A stretch of DNA of 64,000 bases from Rhodobacterales bacterium RIFCSPHIGHO2_02_FULL_62_130 (GCA_001828855.1 MHZT01000046.1:97744-161743); one strand, 5' to 3'. Counted from the first letter of the stretch, positions 1-9,167 are shown. The notes: generated from the letters alone by a model not told the origin. Program-made: numbers and translations.

Positions 1-45
1 CCGACCGGGGGGCGACAGAAAAACCTCGGTTGCCCCGTCGCTCAT
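1..45 (-). CDS. Start of a suf-operon gene, cut by the window edge
   Basis: An ATG at 45-43 overlaps the sufB stop codon (ATGA overlap), and the frame stays open to the window edge, giving 15 residues beginning [15 protein letters not shown]. The 4-nt overlap with sufB indicates translational coupling inside the Fe-S assembly operon. Related Rhodobacterales operons continue with a small unknown protein and then sufC and sufD, so this could be any of these. The fragment is too short to identify. Confidence 0.4.
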   Translation of the reverse strand, partial: MSDGATEVFLSPPGR

Positions 46-1550
46 CCCACAGACCCTTCCAGCGAGATCGCCACAAGGCTTTGCGCCTCCATGGCAAATT
101 CCATCGGCAGGGCTTGCAGCACCTCTTTGCAGAAGCCGTTGACCACCAGCGCCACGGCCTCTTCCTCATCCATCCCGCGCGAGCGGCAGTAGAACAACTG
201 ATCGTCGTCCACCTTGGATGTCGTCGCCTCATGTTCGACGCGGGACGAGTTATTCTTCACCTCGATATAAGGCACGGTATGCGCCCCGCATTTGTCGCCG
301 ATCAGCAGGCTGTCGCACTGGGTGTAATTGCGGCTGTCGGTGGCCTTGGGGTGCATCGAGACCAACCCGCGATAGGTGTTCTGTGCGCGGCCCGCCGAGA
401 TGCCCTTGGACACGATCCGCGACTTGGTGCGCTTGCCCAAGTGAACCATCTTGGTGCCGGTATCGGCTTGCTGGGCGTTGTTGGCGATGGCGATGGAATA
501 GAACTCGCCCTGTGAATCATCGCCGCGCAGGATGCAGGACGGATATTTCCACGTAATAGCCGAGCCGGTTTCCACCTGCGTCCACATCACCTTGGCGCGG
601 TCGCCACGGCAATCGGCGCGCTTGGTGACAAAGTTGTAGATGCCGCCGCGCCCCTCTTCATCGCCGGGATACCAGTTCTGCACGGTGGAGTATTTCACCT
701 CGGCATCCTTCAGGATCACCAGTTCCACCACCGCCGCATGAAGCTGATGGGTGTCGCGTTTCGGCGCGGTGCAGCCCTCAAGGTAGCTGACGTAAGACCC
801 CTCATCCGCGATAATCAGGGTGCGTTCAAACTGTCCGGTATTCTCGGCATTGATGCGGAAATAGGTCGAAAGCTCCATCGGGCAGCGCACGCCCGGCGGG
901 ATATAGACGAAAGACCCGTCCGAAAACACCGCCGAATTCAGCGTGGCAAAGAAGTTGTCCGACTGTGGCACCACCGATCCGATATATTTCTTCACCAACT
1001 CAGGATGCTCGCGCAGTGCCTCCGAGATCGAGCAGAAGATTACTCCGGCCTTTGCCAGTTCCGCCTTGAAGGTCGTCCCCAAAGATACCGAGTCAAACAC
1101 CGCATCCACTGCAACCCGACGCTCTCCCTCGGGTGCCTCGACACCCGCCAGCAGCATCTGCTCTTTCAGCGGAATGCCAAGTTTTGCATAGGTGGCCAGC
1201 AGCTTGGGGTCCACCTCGTCCAAGGACTTCGGCTTGACGGCCATGCTTTTGGGTTTGGCGTAGTAATATTGGTCCTGATAGTCGATTTCGGGATAGTGCA
1301 GCATCGCCCAACGCGGCTCTTCCATCTGCACCCAGCGCCGATAGGCCGCCAGACGCCATTCCAGCATCCATTCGGGTTCGTTGTTCTTGCCCGAGATCAG
1401 CCGGACAATCTCTTCCGAAACCCCCTTGGGGGCGTAGTCCATCTCGATATCGGTGGACCAGCCATATTTATAGCTGCCAGACATGGCATTGACGGTCTCG
1501 ATCGTCTCGCGATCAACGCCGTCACGCACTTCAAGATCTGTATCCGACAT
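42..1550 (-). CDS. sufB: Fe-S cluster assembly protein SufB
   Basis: SufB is the scaffold subunit of the cytoplasmic SufBCD complex, where Fe-S clusters are built from sulfur delivered by a cysteine desulfurase. The product is about 502 residues, normal for the family, with the conserved SufB/SufD beta-helix region and the C-terminal segment [20 protein letters not shown] that is typical of SufB. I take the ATG at 1550, preceded by AAGGGTGA; an ATG at 1553 and a GTG at 1559 are possible alternatives. It lies downstream of cysteine desulfurase and the Rrf2 regulator on the same strand, and its stop overlaps the next start. Regulation is probably through the iscR promoter. Confidence 0.96.
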   Translation of the reverse strand: MSDTDLEVRDGVDRETIETVNAMSGSYKYGWSTDIEMDYAPKGVSEEIVRLISGKNNEPEWMLEWRLAAYRRWVQMEEPRWAMLHYPEIDYQDQYYYAKPKSMAVKPKSLDEVDPKLLATYAKLGIPLKEQMLLAGVEAPEGERRVAVDAVFDSVSLGTTFKAELAKAGVIFCSISEALREHPELVKKYIGSVVPQSDNFFATLNSAVFSDGSFVYIPPGVRCPMELSTYFRINAENTGQFERTLIIADEGSYVSYLEGCTAPKRDTHQLHAAVVELVILKDAEVKYSTVQNWYPGDEEGRGGIYNFVTKRADCRGDRAKVMWTQVETGSAITWKYPSCILRGDDSQGEFYSIAIANNAQQADTGTKMVHLGKRTKSRIVSKGISAGRAQNTYRGLVSMHPKATDSRNYTQCDSLLIGDKCGAHTVPYIEVKNNSSRVEHEATTSKVDDDQLFYCRSRGMDEEEAVALVVNGFCKEVLQALPMEFAMEAQSLVAISLEGSVG

Positions 1551-1589
1551 CATCTTCACCCTTGTTCGCAGGACGTTACCGCCCGAAGT

Positions 1590-2636
1590 TCACGCAACGC
1601 GCGACCGTATCCGTTTGTATTCGCGCCCCCAGCTTTCGGCAAAGCGCAGGACATTCTCTTCCGTCGTCTGCGGCCCGATCGAGATGCGGATGGCCTGACC
1701 TGCCGCCGCCTCGTCCACCCCCATCGCGCGCAGCACACGGCTTGCGCGCACCTTGCCACTGGAACAGGCCGATCCCGCCGATATGGCAAAACCCGCAAGA
1801 TCCATCGCCATCACCTGCGTCTCGCCCTTCCATCCGGGCGCGATCAGGTTCAGCGTGTTCGGCAAGCGCCGCACTGTATTCCCGACTGAAATAGTCTCAA
1901 ATCCAAAGCCCGACAATGCCGAATCTAGAATATTTCTAATTTCCGCAACCCGCTCCCACACCCCCTCGGCCAGATCGCGTGCGGCAGCCTCGGCGGCGGC
2001 GGCAAAGCCCGCAATCCCGATCAGGTTCTCGGTGCCGGCCCGCCGCCCCATCTCCTGACCGCCGCCGCGCATCTGCGGGGCCACATCCAAACCCTGTCGC
2101 AGCACCAGCGCGCCAACGCCCTTCGGTCCGCCCAACTTATGCGCCGCAACCAATCCCATCTGGCAGCCCAACCAGTTGAACGCCAAGGGCAACTTGCCAA
2201 AAGCCTGCGTCAGATCCGAAACCGCCAGACCTTCTGGCAAGTCCTGCACAATCCCCGTTTCGGAATTGGCCAGTTGCACGGCGCTGCGAGCAGGGTCTGC
2301 CACTGCAACCCGTCCCAAGACGTCCACAGGCAAAGACAGATCGCACCATGCGGCCACAGCCTCATGCTCCACCGCCGCACAGTGCAGGCCCCGCCCTGCA
2401 CAGGCCAGTGCCGCCGCTTCGGTCGCACCGGCGGTAAAGACGATATCTGCGCCTTCGGCCCCCAAGGCCGCCGCAAGCTTGGCCCGCGCTTTCTCGATCA
2501 GCGATTTGGCCGCGCGCCCCTCGGCATGAACCGAGGACGGATTGCCCACCACATCCATTGCCGCAATCATCGCCGCCCGCGCTTCGGGCCGCAAAGGCGT
2601 GGTCGCGTTCCAGTCCAGATAGACCCGGCTGCTCAT
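1590..2636 (-). CDS. Cysteine desulfurase (NifS/IscS-like), class V aminotransferase
   Basis: PLP enzyme that removes sulfur from cysteine and passes the persulfide to the Suf scaffold. About 348 residues. The N-terminus YLDWNATTPLRPEA, the PLP-lysine region AAHKLGGPKGVGAL and the loop SAGSACSSGKVRASRVL carrying the catalytic cysteine are all visible. The usual HVDAVQ-type PLP stretch is changed (SDLTQAFGKLPLAFNWLG), so the sequence has diverged around that pocket, but the Lys and Cys remain. I chose MSSRVYLDW as the start because homology begins there; an upstream in-frame codon at 2654 is less likely. It sits between iscR and sufB in the operon. It could be named iscS or nifS; the exact subtype is unclear. 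Confidence 0.9.
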   Translation of the reverse strand: MSSRVYLDWNATTPLRPEARAAMIAAMDVVGNPSSVHAEGRAAKSLIEKARAKLAAALGAEGADIVFTAGATEAAALACAGRGLHCAAVEHEAVAAWCDLSLPVDVLGRVAVADPARSAVQLANSETGIVQDLPEGLAVSDLTQAFGKLPLAFNWLGCQMGLVAAHKLGGPKGVGALVLRQGLDVAPQMRGGGQEMGRRAGTENLIGIAGFAAAAEAAARDLAEGVWERVAEIRNILDSALSGFGFETISVGNTVRRLPNTLNLIAPGWKGETQVMAMDLAGFAISAGSACSSGKVRASRVLRAMGVDEAAAGQAIRISIGPQTTEENVLRFAESWGREYKRIRSRVA

Positions 2637-2647
2637 TCCCCATCCCC

Positions 2648-2715
2648 TTTGCAAAAATATCCTCGGGGGGAGGCTGCCTTGCCTGCCAAGGCAGACGGGG
2701 GGCAGACAGCCCCCC
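2648..2715. repeat. Dispersed AAATATCC-type composite repeat with G-rich hairpin
   Basis: The stretch has GCAAAAATATCCTCGGGGGG, then an 8-bp inverted repeat (CTGCCTTG at 2674-2681 with CAAGGCAG at 2687-2694), then a 7-bp stem GGGGGGC/GCCCCCC at 2697-2703 and 2709-2715. The same plan (AAATA core, G run, GGGGGC hairpin) recurs at 6211 and 27083. It lies between iscR and the desulfurase gene, so it may attenuate transcription within the operon or be a mobile repeat. Confidence 0.6.
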
Positions 2716-2745
2716 GCGCGACCTCAGCCAGAAGCACGGCCAGCC

Positions 2746-3207
2746 TCATACCTCGTCCACCACGCGGAACAGCGCCGGCACCGCAGGGCAAGGCCGCATC
2801 TCGTTGCCGATTACATCCGACAGGCGCGTCTGGTGCAGGAACACATAGACCTGTGCCGACAAGCCCTCCCACAGCCGGTTGGTCAGACTTTGCGCCCGCG
2901 TCCCCGAAACGCCGCCCGATGCCCCCGCGCCGGTATGCAGCGCGTCCACGGTTTCCTCGACCGCCTCCATCACCTCGGAAATACGTATCTCGACCGGAGC
3001 CTTGGCCAGCCGATACCCACCCCCCGGCCCGCGCACCGCCTCGACCAGACCCGCACGGCGCAGCTTGACGAACAACTGCTCCAGATAGGGCAGCGACAAA
3101 TCCTGCCGCTTGGCAATCGCCGCCAGCGACATCAGATCATCGCCCTGCGCCAGCGCCAGATCGGCCAGCGCCACCATCGCATAGCGCCCCTTGGTTGACA
3201 GTTTCAT
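2746..3207 (-). CDS. iscR: Rrf2-family regulator, IscR-like, without the standard Cys cluster
   Basis: DNA-binding regulator of Fe-S assembly genes. About 153 residues. The N-terminus MKLSTKGRYAMVALADLA and the winged helix through GLVEAVRGPGGGYRLAK are typical of Rrf2/IscR proteins. In E. coli IscR three cysteines and a histidine bind the 2Fe-2S cluster; here the equivalent stretch (VDALHTGAGASGGVSGTRAQ) has no cysteine, and the only Cys is near the C-terminus (RPCPAVPAL). Rhodobacter sphaeroides IscR is known to lack most of the standard ligands, so this is probably that type. First gene of the iscR-desulfurase-sufB operon, with an operator-like palindrome upstream. Start at 3207 was chosen because family homology begins at MKLST. 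Confidence 0.9.
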   Translation of the reverse strand: MKLSTKGRYAMVALADLALAQGDDLMSLAAIAKRQDLSLPYLEQLFVKLRRAGLVEAVRGPGGGYRLAKAPVEIRISEVMEAVEETVDALHTGAGASGGVSGTRAQSLTNRLWEGLSAQVYVFLHQTRLSDVIGNEMRPCPAVPALFRVVDEV

Positions 3208-3288
3208 ACCATATCCTCGCCATTGCCATTGACGCAAAGCGCCCCGCCCATTACCTGAAACCGGCAATGCCATCAGGAGTCTTGCACT

Positions 3289-3305
3289 CTTGGAATGGTT
3301 CTAAG
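3289..3305. promoter_or_regulatory. Iron-responsive operator-like palindrome before iscR
   Basis: CTTGGAA-TGG-TTCTAAG is a 7-3-7 inverted repeat with a single mismatch, in the 153-bp gap between iscR and the divergent hydrolase. It resembles the Iron-Rhodo-box type sites described upstream of iron and Fe-S genes in Rhodobacterales, which IscR is thought to bind. That assignment is from memory of the family and is an inference. Confidence 0.55.
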
Positions 3306-3360
3306 TTATCCGAGCGATTTCGTCAACAAATCGCTCGCGGACAGGATTGGCGACATATAA

Positions 3361-4020
3361 ATGCCCGAAGTGATTTTCGCTGGCCCCGAAGGCCGTCTCG
3401 AAGGCCGCTACCACCCGCAAAAAGAACGTGACGCACCGATTGCCATCGTGCTGCATCCGCATCCCGCCTATGGCGGCACGATGAACAACAAGGTCGTGTA
3501 TAACCTGCACTACGCCTTCTACAACCTTGGCTTCACGGTGATGCGGTTCAACTTCCGCGGCGTCGGTCGGTCGCAGGGCGAATATGACATGGGCATCGGC
3601 GAGCTGTCGGATGCGGCAAGCGCGCTCGATTACCTGCAATCGATGAACCAGAACGCCAAGCATTGCTGGGTGGCGGGCTTTTCCTTTGGCGCGTGGATCG
3701 GCATGCAACTGCTGATGCGCCGTCCTGAAATCACCGGTTTTGTCTCGGTCGCCCCGCCTGCGAACCTTTATGATTTCAGCTTCCTTGCACCCTGCCCCGC
3801 CTCGGGTCTGATCATCAACGGCACCGCCGACAAGGTGGCCCCGCCGAAAGACACCACGTCTTTGGTGAACAAACTGCACGAACAAAAGGGTATCACCATC
3901 ACCCATACCCAGATCGAGGGGGCCGACCACTTCTTCAAAGACGAAGAGGCCCATATGAAGCCGATGATAGACACAGTTTCCACCTATGTGAAACGCCGTC
4001 TGACCGAAGTGTCGCGCTAA
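3361..4020 (+). CDS. Alpha/beta hydrolase (dienelactone-hydrolase-like)
   Basis: Cytoplasmic hydrolase of 219 residues with no signal peptide. The order of elements fits a complete alpha/beta hydrolase core: LHPHPAYGGTMNNK near residues 31-44 (oxyanion region), nucleophile elbow GFSFG with Ser108, an acid candidate Asp157 in INGTADKV, and His190 in GADHFF. The substrate cannot be read from the sequence. It is divergent from iscR and followed after 3 nt by a small unknown gene and then an HD hydrolase, so these three probably form one transcript. Confidence 0.85.
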   Translation: MPEVIFAGPEGRLEGRYHPQKERDAPIAIVLHPHPAYGGTMNNKVVYNLHYAFYNLGFTVMRFNFRGVGRSQGEYDMGIGELSDAASALDYLQSMNQNAKHCWVAGFSFGAWIGMQLLMRRPEITGFVSVAPPANLYDFSFLAPCPASGLIINGTADKVAPPKDTTSLVNKLHEQKGITITHTQIEGADHFFKDEEAHMKPMIDTVSTYVKRRLTEVSR

Positions 4021-4023
4021 ACC

Positions 4024-4284
4024 ATGGCCTTGCTGGAAGAACTGACGGAACGACTGGCCATTGATACGGTTGCCGCCATGGATGAACTTGGCGACGACCG
4101 CTTTCATGACAAAGTGTCCAAGGTGCTGCTGGATATGTCGCCCACCACGCAAGAGGCCTTCATGACCGCGATCCGCGTGCTGCTGGCCGAACGCAAGGCG
4201 CGCAAATTCCTTGAGGCCAATCTGAAAGCCAAGCGCGAGGGCGGCACCGCCCCGCAAGCCCCCCGCGATGCGGTCGGCAATTGA
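4024..4284 (+). CDS. Small unknown protein, 86 residues
   Basis: Not assigned to a known function. The product is mostly helical by composition, with acidic N-terminal (MALLEELTERLAIDTVAAMD) and basic C-terminal parts, and no signal peptide or membrane segment. It starts 3 nt after the hydrolase stop, and its own stop TGA overlaps the TTG start of the HD hydrolase, so it is translationally coupled on both sides. GC content and codon use match the neighbours, which supports a real gene. Confidence 0.75.
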   Translation: MALLEELTERLAIDTVAAMDELGDDRFHDKVSKVLLDMSPTTQEAFMTAIRVLLAERKARKFLEANLKAKREGGTAPQAPRDAVGN

Positions 4285-4880
4285 CAGCGCAGCCTGCATC
4301 CGACCGGCTTGCGGCGCAATTCGCCTTTCTGAACGAGGCTGACCGCCTCAAATCCGTGCTGCGCGCCACCACACTGGTGGATGGGTCACGGCCCGAGAAT
4401 TCCGGCGAACATTCATGGCATCTGGCGCTTTACGCGCTGGTGCTGGCCGATCAGGCCGCGCCCGAGGTGGATATAAGCCGCGTCATCAAGATGCTCCTGA
4501 TCCATGACCTGGTGGAAATCGACGTGGGCGATGTGCCGATCCATTCGGCCGACGGCACGGCCCATGCCTCGGATCAGACCATCGCCGCCGAACAGCGCGC
4601 CGCCGACCGCATCTTCGGCCTGTTGCCGCCCGATCTGGGCCAAGCCTTGCGCGCGCTCTGGGATGAATTCGAGTCCGCAGAAACCCCTGACGCCATCTTT
4701 GCCAAAAGCCTTGACCGCGTGCAGCCCGTCATGGCCAACCTGAAATCGGGCGGCGGCACTTGGATCACCTATAACGTCACCGCAGAACAGCTTGAAACCC
4801 GCGTTGGCGCGAAAATTGCCCGCGGCGCACCCGCCCTGTGGGCTTGGGTCCGCGCCCAGACCTGCGCTTTCTTCCCCTGA
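4281..4880 (+). CDS. HD-domain hydrolase (YfbR/HDDC2-like nucleotidase)
   Basis: 199 residues with the HD metal-binding pattern: His44 in NSGEHSWH, His75-Asp76 in LLIHDLVEIDVGD, and a distal Asp145 in KSLDRVQP. This matches the HDDC2/YfbR group, whose members are metal-dependent 5'-nucleotidases acting on deoxynucleoside monophosphates; the actual substrate here is inferred. The start is a TTG at 4281 that overlaps the upstream TGA (TTGA), the only start that fits the homology. Confidence 0.85.
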   Translation: MTAQPASDRLAAQFAFLNEADRLKSVLRATTLVDGSRPENSGEHSWHLALYALVLADQAAPEVDISRVIKMLLIHDLVEIDVGDVPIHSADGTAHASDQTIAAEQRAADRIFGLLPPDLGQALRALWDEFESAETPDAIFAKSLDRVQPVMANLKSGGGTWITYNVTAEQLETRVGAKIARGAPALWAWVRAQTCAFFP

Positions 4881-4978
4881 CCCGCGACATTTCGGTATAC
4901 CGTCGCATACCATCTTTCCCGACCCAGTTTTTTCCGCTATGAACGCGGCAACCGAATCCAACACCGAAAGGGCAGACC

Positions 4979-6193
4979 ATGACCAAGATCAAGGTGGCTA
5001 ACCCAGTCGTCGAACTCGACGGCGACGAGATGACCCGCATCATCTGGGATTTCATCAAACAAAAGCTGATCCTGCCCTATCTCGACATCGATCTGAAATA
5101 CTACGATCTGGGCATCGAAGAGCGTGATCGCACCAATGACCAGATCACCATCGACTCTGCCGAGGCGATCAAGAAATATGGCGTGGGCGTCAAATGCGCC
5201 ACCATCACGCCGGACGAGGCACGGGTCGAAGAATTCGGCCTGAAACAGATGTGGAAATCGCCCAACGGCACCATCCGCAACATCCTTGGCGGCGTGATCT
5301 TCCGCGAGCCGATCATCTGCCAGAACGTCCCCCGCCTTGTGCCGGGCTGGACCAAGCCCATCGTGATCGGCCGCCACGCCTTTGGCGACCAGTATCGCGC
5401 GACCGATTTCCACTTCCCCGGCGCGGGCAAGCTGACGATGAAATTCGTGGGCGAAGACGGCAGCGTGATCGAAAAAGACGTCTACTCGGCCCCCTCTGCC
5501 GGCGTCTACATGGGCATGTATAACCTTGATGACTCTATCATCGACTTTGCGCGTTCATCGATGAACTACGGGTTGCTCAAGGGCTGGCCGGTCTATCTGT
5601 CGACCAAGAACACCATCCTCAAGGCCTATGACGGCCGCTTCAAGGATCTCTTCGCCAAGGTCTATGCCGAGGAATTCGAAGACAAATTCAAGGCAGCCGG
5701 CATCCATTACGAACACCGCCTGATCGACGACATGGTCGCATCGGCGATGAAATGGTCGGGCGGCTATGTCTGGGCCTGCAAGAACTACGATGGCGACGTG
5801 CAGTCGGACACCGTGGCGCAGGGCTTCGGCTCGCTTGGCCTGATGACCTCGGTGCTGATGACGCCTGATGGCAAGATCGTCGAGGCCGAGGCCGCCCACG
5901 GCACCGTGACGCGCCACTTCCGCGAACACCAGAAGGGCAAAGCCACCTCGACCAACTCGGTCGCTTCGATCTTCGCCTGGACGGGTGGTCTCAAGCACCG
6001 CGCCAAGCTGGACAATAACGAGCAACTGATGCGCTTTGCCACCACGCTGGAAAAAGTCACCGTGGATGCGGTTGAAGATGGCTGGATGACCAAAGACCTT
6101 GCCCTGCTGGTCGGCCCCGATCAGAAATGGCTGACCACCATCGGCTATCTGGAAAAGGTCGACGAATACCTGAACAAAGCTCTGCAAGGCTGA
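4979..6193 (+). CDS. icd: NADP-dependent isocitrate dehydrogenase
   Basis: TCA-cycle enzyme that oxidatively decarboxylates isocitrate to 2-oxoglutarate with NADP. 404 residues, the size of the eukaryote-like dimeric IDH found in alphaproteobacteria. Seen: [20 protein letters not shown] at the N-terminus, substrate-binding segment [15 protein letters not shown] and metal-site regions with IDDMVA and [10 protein letters not shown], and the NADP region [10 protein letters not shown]. Single-gene unit with its own leader of about 98 bp and a hairpin terminator downstream. Confidence 0.97.
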   Translation: MTKIKVANPVVELDGDEMTRIIWDFIKQKLILPYLDIDLKYYDLGIEERDRTNDQITIDSAEAIKKYGVGVKCATITPDEARVEEFGLKQMWKSPNGTIRNILGGVIFREPIICQNVPRLVPGWTKPIVIGRHAFGDQYRATDFHFPGAGKLTMKFVGEDGSVIEKDVYSAPSAGVYMGMYNLDDSIIDFARSSMNYGLLKGWPVYLSTKNTILKAYDGRFKDLFAKVYAEEFEDKFKAAGIHYEHRLIDDMVASAMKWSGGYVWACKNYDGDVQSDTVAQGFGSLGLMTSVLMTPDGKIVEAEAAHGTVTRHFREHQKGKATSTNSVASIFAWTGGLKHRAKLDNNEQLMRFATTLEKVTVDAVEDGWMTKDLALLVGPDQKWLTTIGYLEKVDEYLNKALQG

Positions 6194-6210
6194 TCCGCCT
6201 TTCATCTGTT

Positions 6211-6251
6211 CTCAAATATCCTGCGGGGGTCCGGGGGCGCAAAGCCCCCGG
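6211..6251 (+). terminator. icd: Terminator hairpin of icd within a dispersed repeat
   Basis: CTCAAATATCCTGCGGGGGT is followed by an 8-bp perfect stem CCGGGGGC (6231-6238), loop GCAAA, GCCCCCGG (6244-6251) and a T-containing tail. It sits 18 nt after the icd stop and shares the AAATAT core plus G-rich hairpin with the repeats at 2648 and 27083. Confidence 0.7.
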
Positions 6252-6339
6252 CCTTTGTCATTTTTCAAACCCTCTGGCCTTTATGCTGCATTTGCGATAT
6301 GGCCGCGCCAACCCGAATGAAAAGAAAGAGATCTCCCCG

Positions 6340-8157
6340 ATGGAGCTTCGCAACATCGCCATCATCGCGCACGTCGACCATGGCAAGACCACTCTCGTCG
6401 ACGAGCTGCTGAAACAGTCCGGTTCCTTCCGCGACAATCAGGCCGTCGCTGAACGCGCCATGGACAGCAACGACATCGAACGCGAGCGTGGGATCACCAT
6501 TCTTGCCAAATGTACCTCGCTGGAATGGGCTGGTGTGCGTATCAACATCGTCGACACCCCCGGCCACGCCGATTTCGGTGGCGAAGTCGAGCGTATCCTG
6601 TCGATGGTCGATGGCGTTGTCCTGCTGGTCGATGCCGCCGAAGGCCCGATGCCGCAAACCAAATTCGTGACCTCCAAGGCGCTGGCACTGGGGCTGCGCC
6701 CGATCGTGGTGCTGAACAAGGTTGACAAGCACGACGCCGAACCCGCGCGTGCGCTGAACGAAGTGTTTGATCTTTTCGCCAACCTTGGTGCCGACGACGA
6801 TCAGCTTGATTTCCCGGTGCTTTATGCCTCGGGCCGTTCGGGCTGGGCCGATGTCGAACTTGACGGTCCGCGCAAGGATCTGACCGCGCTTTATGATCTG
6901 ATCGTCAAGCATGTGCCGGAACCCAAACAGATTGCCCGCCGCGCCGAACCCTTCCAGATGCTGGCAACCACGCTGTCCGCAGACCCTTTCATCGGCCGCA
7001 TCCTGACCGGTCGTGTCGAGGCTGGCACGCTGAAAGCGGGTGAAACCCTCAAGGCGCTCTCGCGCGATGGCACGAGAATCGAACAGTTCCGCGTCTCCAA
7101 GGTTCTGGCCTACCGTGGTCTGGTGCAAACGCCGATCGACGCCGCCGAAGCCGGTGACATCGTGACCCTTGCCGGCATGACCAAGGCCACCGTGGCCGAT
7201 ACGCTTTGCGCGCTGGAGATCGAAACCGCAATTCCGGCCCAGCCGATCGACCCGCCGACGATTTCCGTGACCTTCGGCATCAACGACTCGCCGCTGGCGG
7301 GCAAGGAAGGCTCCAAGGTTCAGTCGCGCGTGATCCGCGAACGCCTGATGAAAGAAGCCGAGATCAACGTGGCGATCAAGGTCACCGACACCCCCGGCGG
7401 CGACGCCTTCGAGGTTGCGGGCCGTGGCGAACTCCAGATGGGCGTGTTGATCGAAAACATGCGCCGTGAAGGCTTCGAGCTGTCGATCAGCCGCCCGCGC
7501 GTGCTGTTCCAAGAAATTGACGGCGTGCGCTGCGAACCGGTTGAAGAAGTCACCATCGACGTGGATGACGAATACACCGGCCCCGTGATCGAAAAGCTGA
7601 CCGGCCCGCGCAAGGGTGATCTGGTCGAGATGAAACCGGCAGGCGCGGGCAAAACCCGCATCATCGCGCATGTGCCGTCGCGCGGTTTGATCGGCTATCA
7701 CGGCCAGTTCATGACCGACACCCGTGGCACTGGCGTTCTGAACCGTGTGTTCCACGGCTGGACCCCGCACAAGGGCGCCATCGAAGGCCGCCGTCAAGGC
7801 GTGCTGATCTCGATGGAGACCGGCATTTCGGTTGCCTATGCGATGTGGAAACTGGAAGACCGCGGCCACTTCTTCATCGGCGTGCAGGAACCTGTCTATA
7901 CCGGCATGATCATCGGCGAACATTCGCGCGACAACGATCTGGAAGTGAACCCGCTGAAGGGCAAGCAACTGACCAACGTGCGTGCCTCGGGCACCGACGA
8001 AGCCGTGCGCCTGACCACGCCGGTCAAGCTGTCGCTGGAACAGTGCATCGCCTATATCGACGATGACGAGCTGGTGGAAGTCACGCCGAAGTCGGTGCGG
8101 ATGCGGAAGCGCTATCTGGACCCGAACGAACGCAAGCGTCACTCGCGCAGCGCGTAA
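6340..8157 (+). CDS. typA: Translational GTPase TypA/BipA
   Basis: Ribosome-associated GTPase related to EF-G and LepA that helps ribosome assembly and stress adaptation. 605 residues from the ATG at 6340, the usual length. G motifs are clear: AHVDHGKTT (G1), [11 protein letters not shown] (G3) and NKVDK (G4); the C-terminal TypA-specific part ([20 protein letters not shown]) is present. The frame is open further upstream, but the start at 6340 has a purine-rich ribosome site (AAAGAAAGAG) and matches the family N-terminus [15 protein letters not shown]. It is followed by a strong terminator. Confidence 0.97.
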   Translation: MELRNIAIIAHVDHGKTTLVDELLKQSGSFRDNQAVAERAMDSNDIERERGITILAKCTSLEWAGVRINIVDTPGHADFGGEVERILSMVDGVVLLVDAAEGPMPQTKFVTSKALALGLRPIVVLNKVDKHDAEPARALNEVFDLFANLGADDDQLDFPVLYASGRSGWADVELDGPRKDLTALYDLIVKHVPEPKQIARRAEPFQMLATTLSADPFIGRILTGRVEAGTLKAGETLKALSRDGTRIEQFRVSKVLAYRGLVQTPIDAAEAGDIVTLAGMTKATVADTLCALEIETAIPAQPIDPPTISVTFGINDSPLAGKEGSKVQSRVIRERLMKEAEINVAIKVTDTPGGDAFEVAGRGELQMGVLIENMRREGFELSISRPRVLFQEIDGVRCEPVEEVTIDVDDEYTGPVIEKLTGPRKGDLVEMKPAGAGKTRIIAHVPSRGLIGYHGQFMTDTRGTGVLNRVFHGWTPHKGAIEGRRQGVLISMETGISVAYAMWKLEDRGHFFIGVQEPVYTGMIIGEHSRDNDLEVNPLKGKQLTNVRASGTDEAVRLTTPVKLSLEQCIAYIDDDELVEVTPKSVRMRKRYLDPNERKRHSRSA

Positions 8158-8163
8158 CAGAGA

Positions 8164-8190
8164 AACCCGCCGGAAGGCGGGTTTTTTCTT
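8164..8190 (+). terminator. typA: Rho-independent terminator of typA
   Basis: Perfect 8-bp stem AACCCGCC (8164-8171), loop GGAA, GGCGGGTT (8176-8183), then TTTTCTT. It lies 6 nt after the typA stop. Confidence 0.9.
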
Positions 8191-8214
8191 GCCCAAATGA
8201 TCAATCAACCAACC

Positions 8215-8272
8215 CGTAGGTCGGGGTTCACCCCGACTTTGGTGGTAGAGTCGGGGTGAACCCCGACCTACG
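8215..8272. repeat. REP-like 24-bp perfect inverted repeat
   Basis: The arms 8215-8238 and 8249-8272 are perfect reverse complements (24 bp) around a 10-nt spacer, and each arm contains its own small palindrome (GTCGGGGTTCACCCCGAC type). The right arm contains the TAG stop codon of the amidotransferase at 8268-8270. It looks like a paired REP element and may also act as a bidirectional transcription stop between convergent genes. Confidence 0.85.
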
Positions 8273-9062
8273 CTGCTATTGTCAAGCGGCAGGGATGGAA
8301 ATCCTCGACCGTCACGCTTTCGCCATCGAATGTACAGAATGTGCTGGCGGCCACTTCTTGCCAGCCGCCTTCCTCCGCCTCAAGCGGTTCTGACACTACC
8401 GCTCGGCCCTGTCGGGTATCGGACCAGCGGTGATACAGCGACGGGGCGGCATCGTCGGTGGCGTAGCGCACGGCGTAAAGCCGCGTCCCATCGGACAGGG
8501 CGGCGGTCAGGCGCAGATGCGGGGCGGCCCCTTTGGCGCGGGCCAGCGAGATGAACCGCGCCGCCGCCCGTTCCAGCGCGCCCTTGGGATCGCTATCCAA
8601 CCCCTCTGCCACCGCCACAAGAAACAGCGCCTCGGAATCCGTCGCGCCGCGGCGTGCAGGGTAAAGGCTGTCGGGGATCATCATATCGGCGTCGCGGCGA
8701 AAACTGTCATAGCCGCCGATCTGGCCGTTATGCATGAAGGACCAGTTCACATGCGCGAAGGGGTGGCAATTGTTGCGGCTGGTGGCGGTGCCGGTGCTGG
8801 CGCGCACATGCGCCAGAAACAACCCCGATTTCACATGCCGCGTCAGGCTGCGCAGGTTCGGATCGGACCACGCCGGCATCACATCGCGGTAAAGGCCAGG
8901 TTCAGTCCGATCCCCATACCACGCCACGCCAAACCCGTCGGCGTTGATCGCGGAATGGCACTGTGTCGCGCAGTGGCTTTGGTGTATCAGCGAGTGTCCG
9001 GGGCGGCTGATGATTTCCTCAAGGAAAATCGGCGCGCCGATATAGGCTGCCCAGCGGCACAT
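8268..9062 (-). CDS. Class II glutamine amidotransferase (YafJ/EgtC-like)
   Basis: N-terminal-nucleophile glutamine amidohydrolase of 264 residues. ATG at 9062 is followed directly by TGC, so Cys2 would become the catalytic N-terminal residue after Met removal (MCRWAAYIGAP); the TTG one codon upstream would spoil this. Other family marks are FLAHVRASTG, NNCHPF and FMHNGQIGG. The acceptor substrate is unknown; relatives include YafJ and the EgtC hydrolase, but no ergothioneine genes are nearby. The stop codon lies inside the REP-like repeat. Confidence 0.87.
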   Translation of the reverse strand: MCRWAAYIGAPIFLEEIISRPGHSLIHQSHCATQCHSAINADGFGVAWYGDRTEPGLYRDVMPAWSDPNLRSLTRHVKSGLFLAHVRASTGTATSRNNCHPFAHVNWSFMHNGQIGGYDSFRRDADMMIPDSLYPARRGATDSEALFLVAVAEGLDSDPKGALERAAARFISLARAKGAAPHLRLTAALSDGTRLYAVRYATDDAAPSLYHRWSDTRQGRAVVSEPLEAEEGGWQEVAASTFCTFDGESVTVEDFHPCRLTIAA

Positions 9063-9130
9063 CAAAGCGCCCTTTCGTCGAATTGGTCCATTGCCTGTGC
9101 CTTTTGGCGTTATTTCAGCAAGGATAGCAT

Positions 9131-9160
9131 GGATTTGGCGGATTGCAGCCCGCCAAATCC
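9131..9160 (-). terminator. Possible terminator hairpin after the DUF1330 gene
   Basis: A perfect 10-bp stem GGATTTGGCG (9131-9140) and CGCCAAATCC (9151-9160) with a 10-nt loop, just past the end of the alaS-DUF1330 unit. No strong T run follows on the minus strand, so factor-independent termination is uncertain. Confidence 0.45.
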
Positions 9161-9167
9161 GGAAAAT

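Noticed and set aside
6265..8208. Minus-strand open frame of about 647 codons
   Set aside because: Antisense shadow of typA, a result of high GC.
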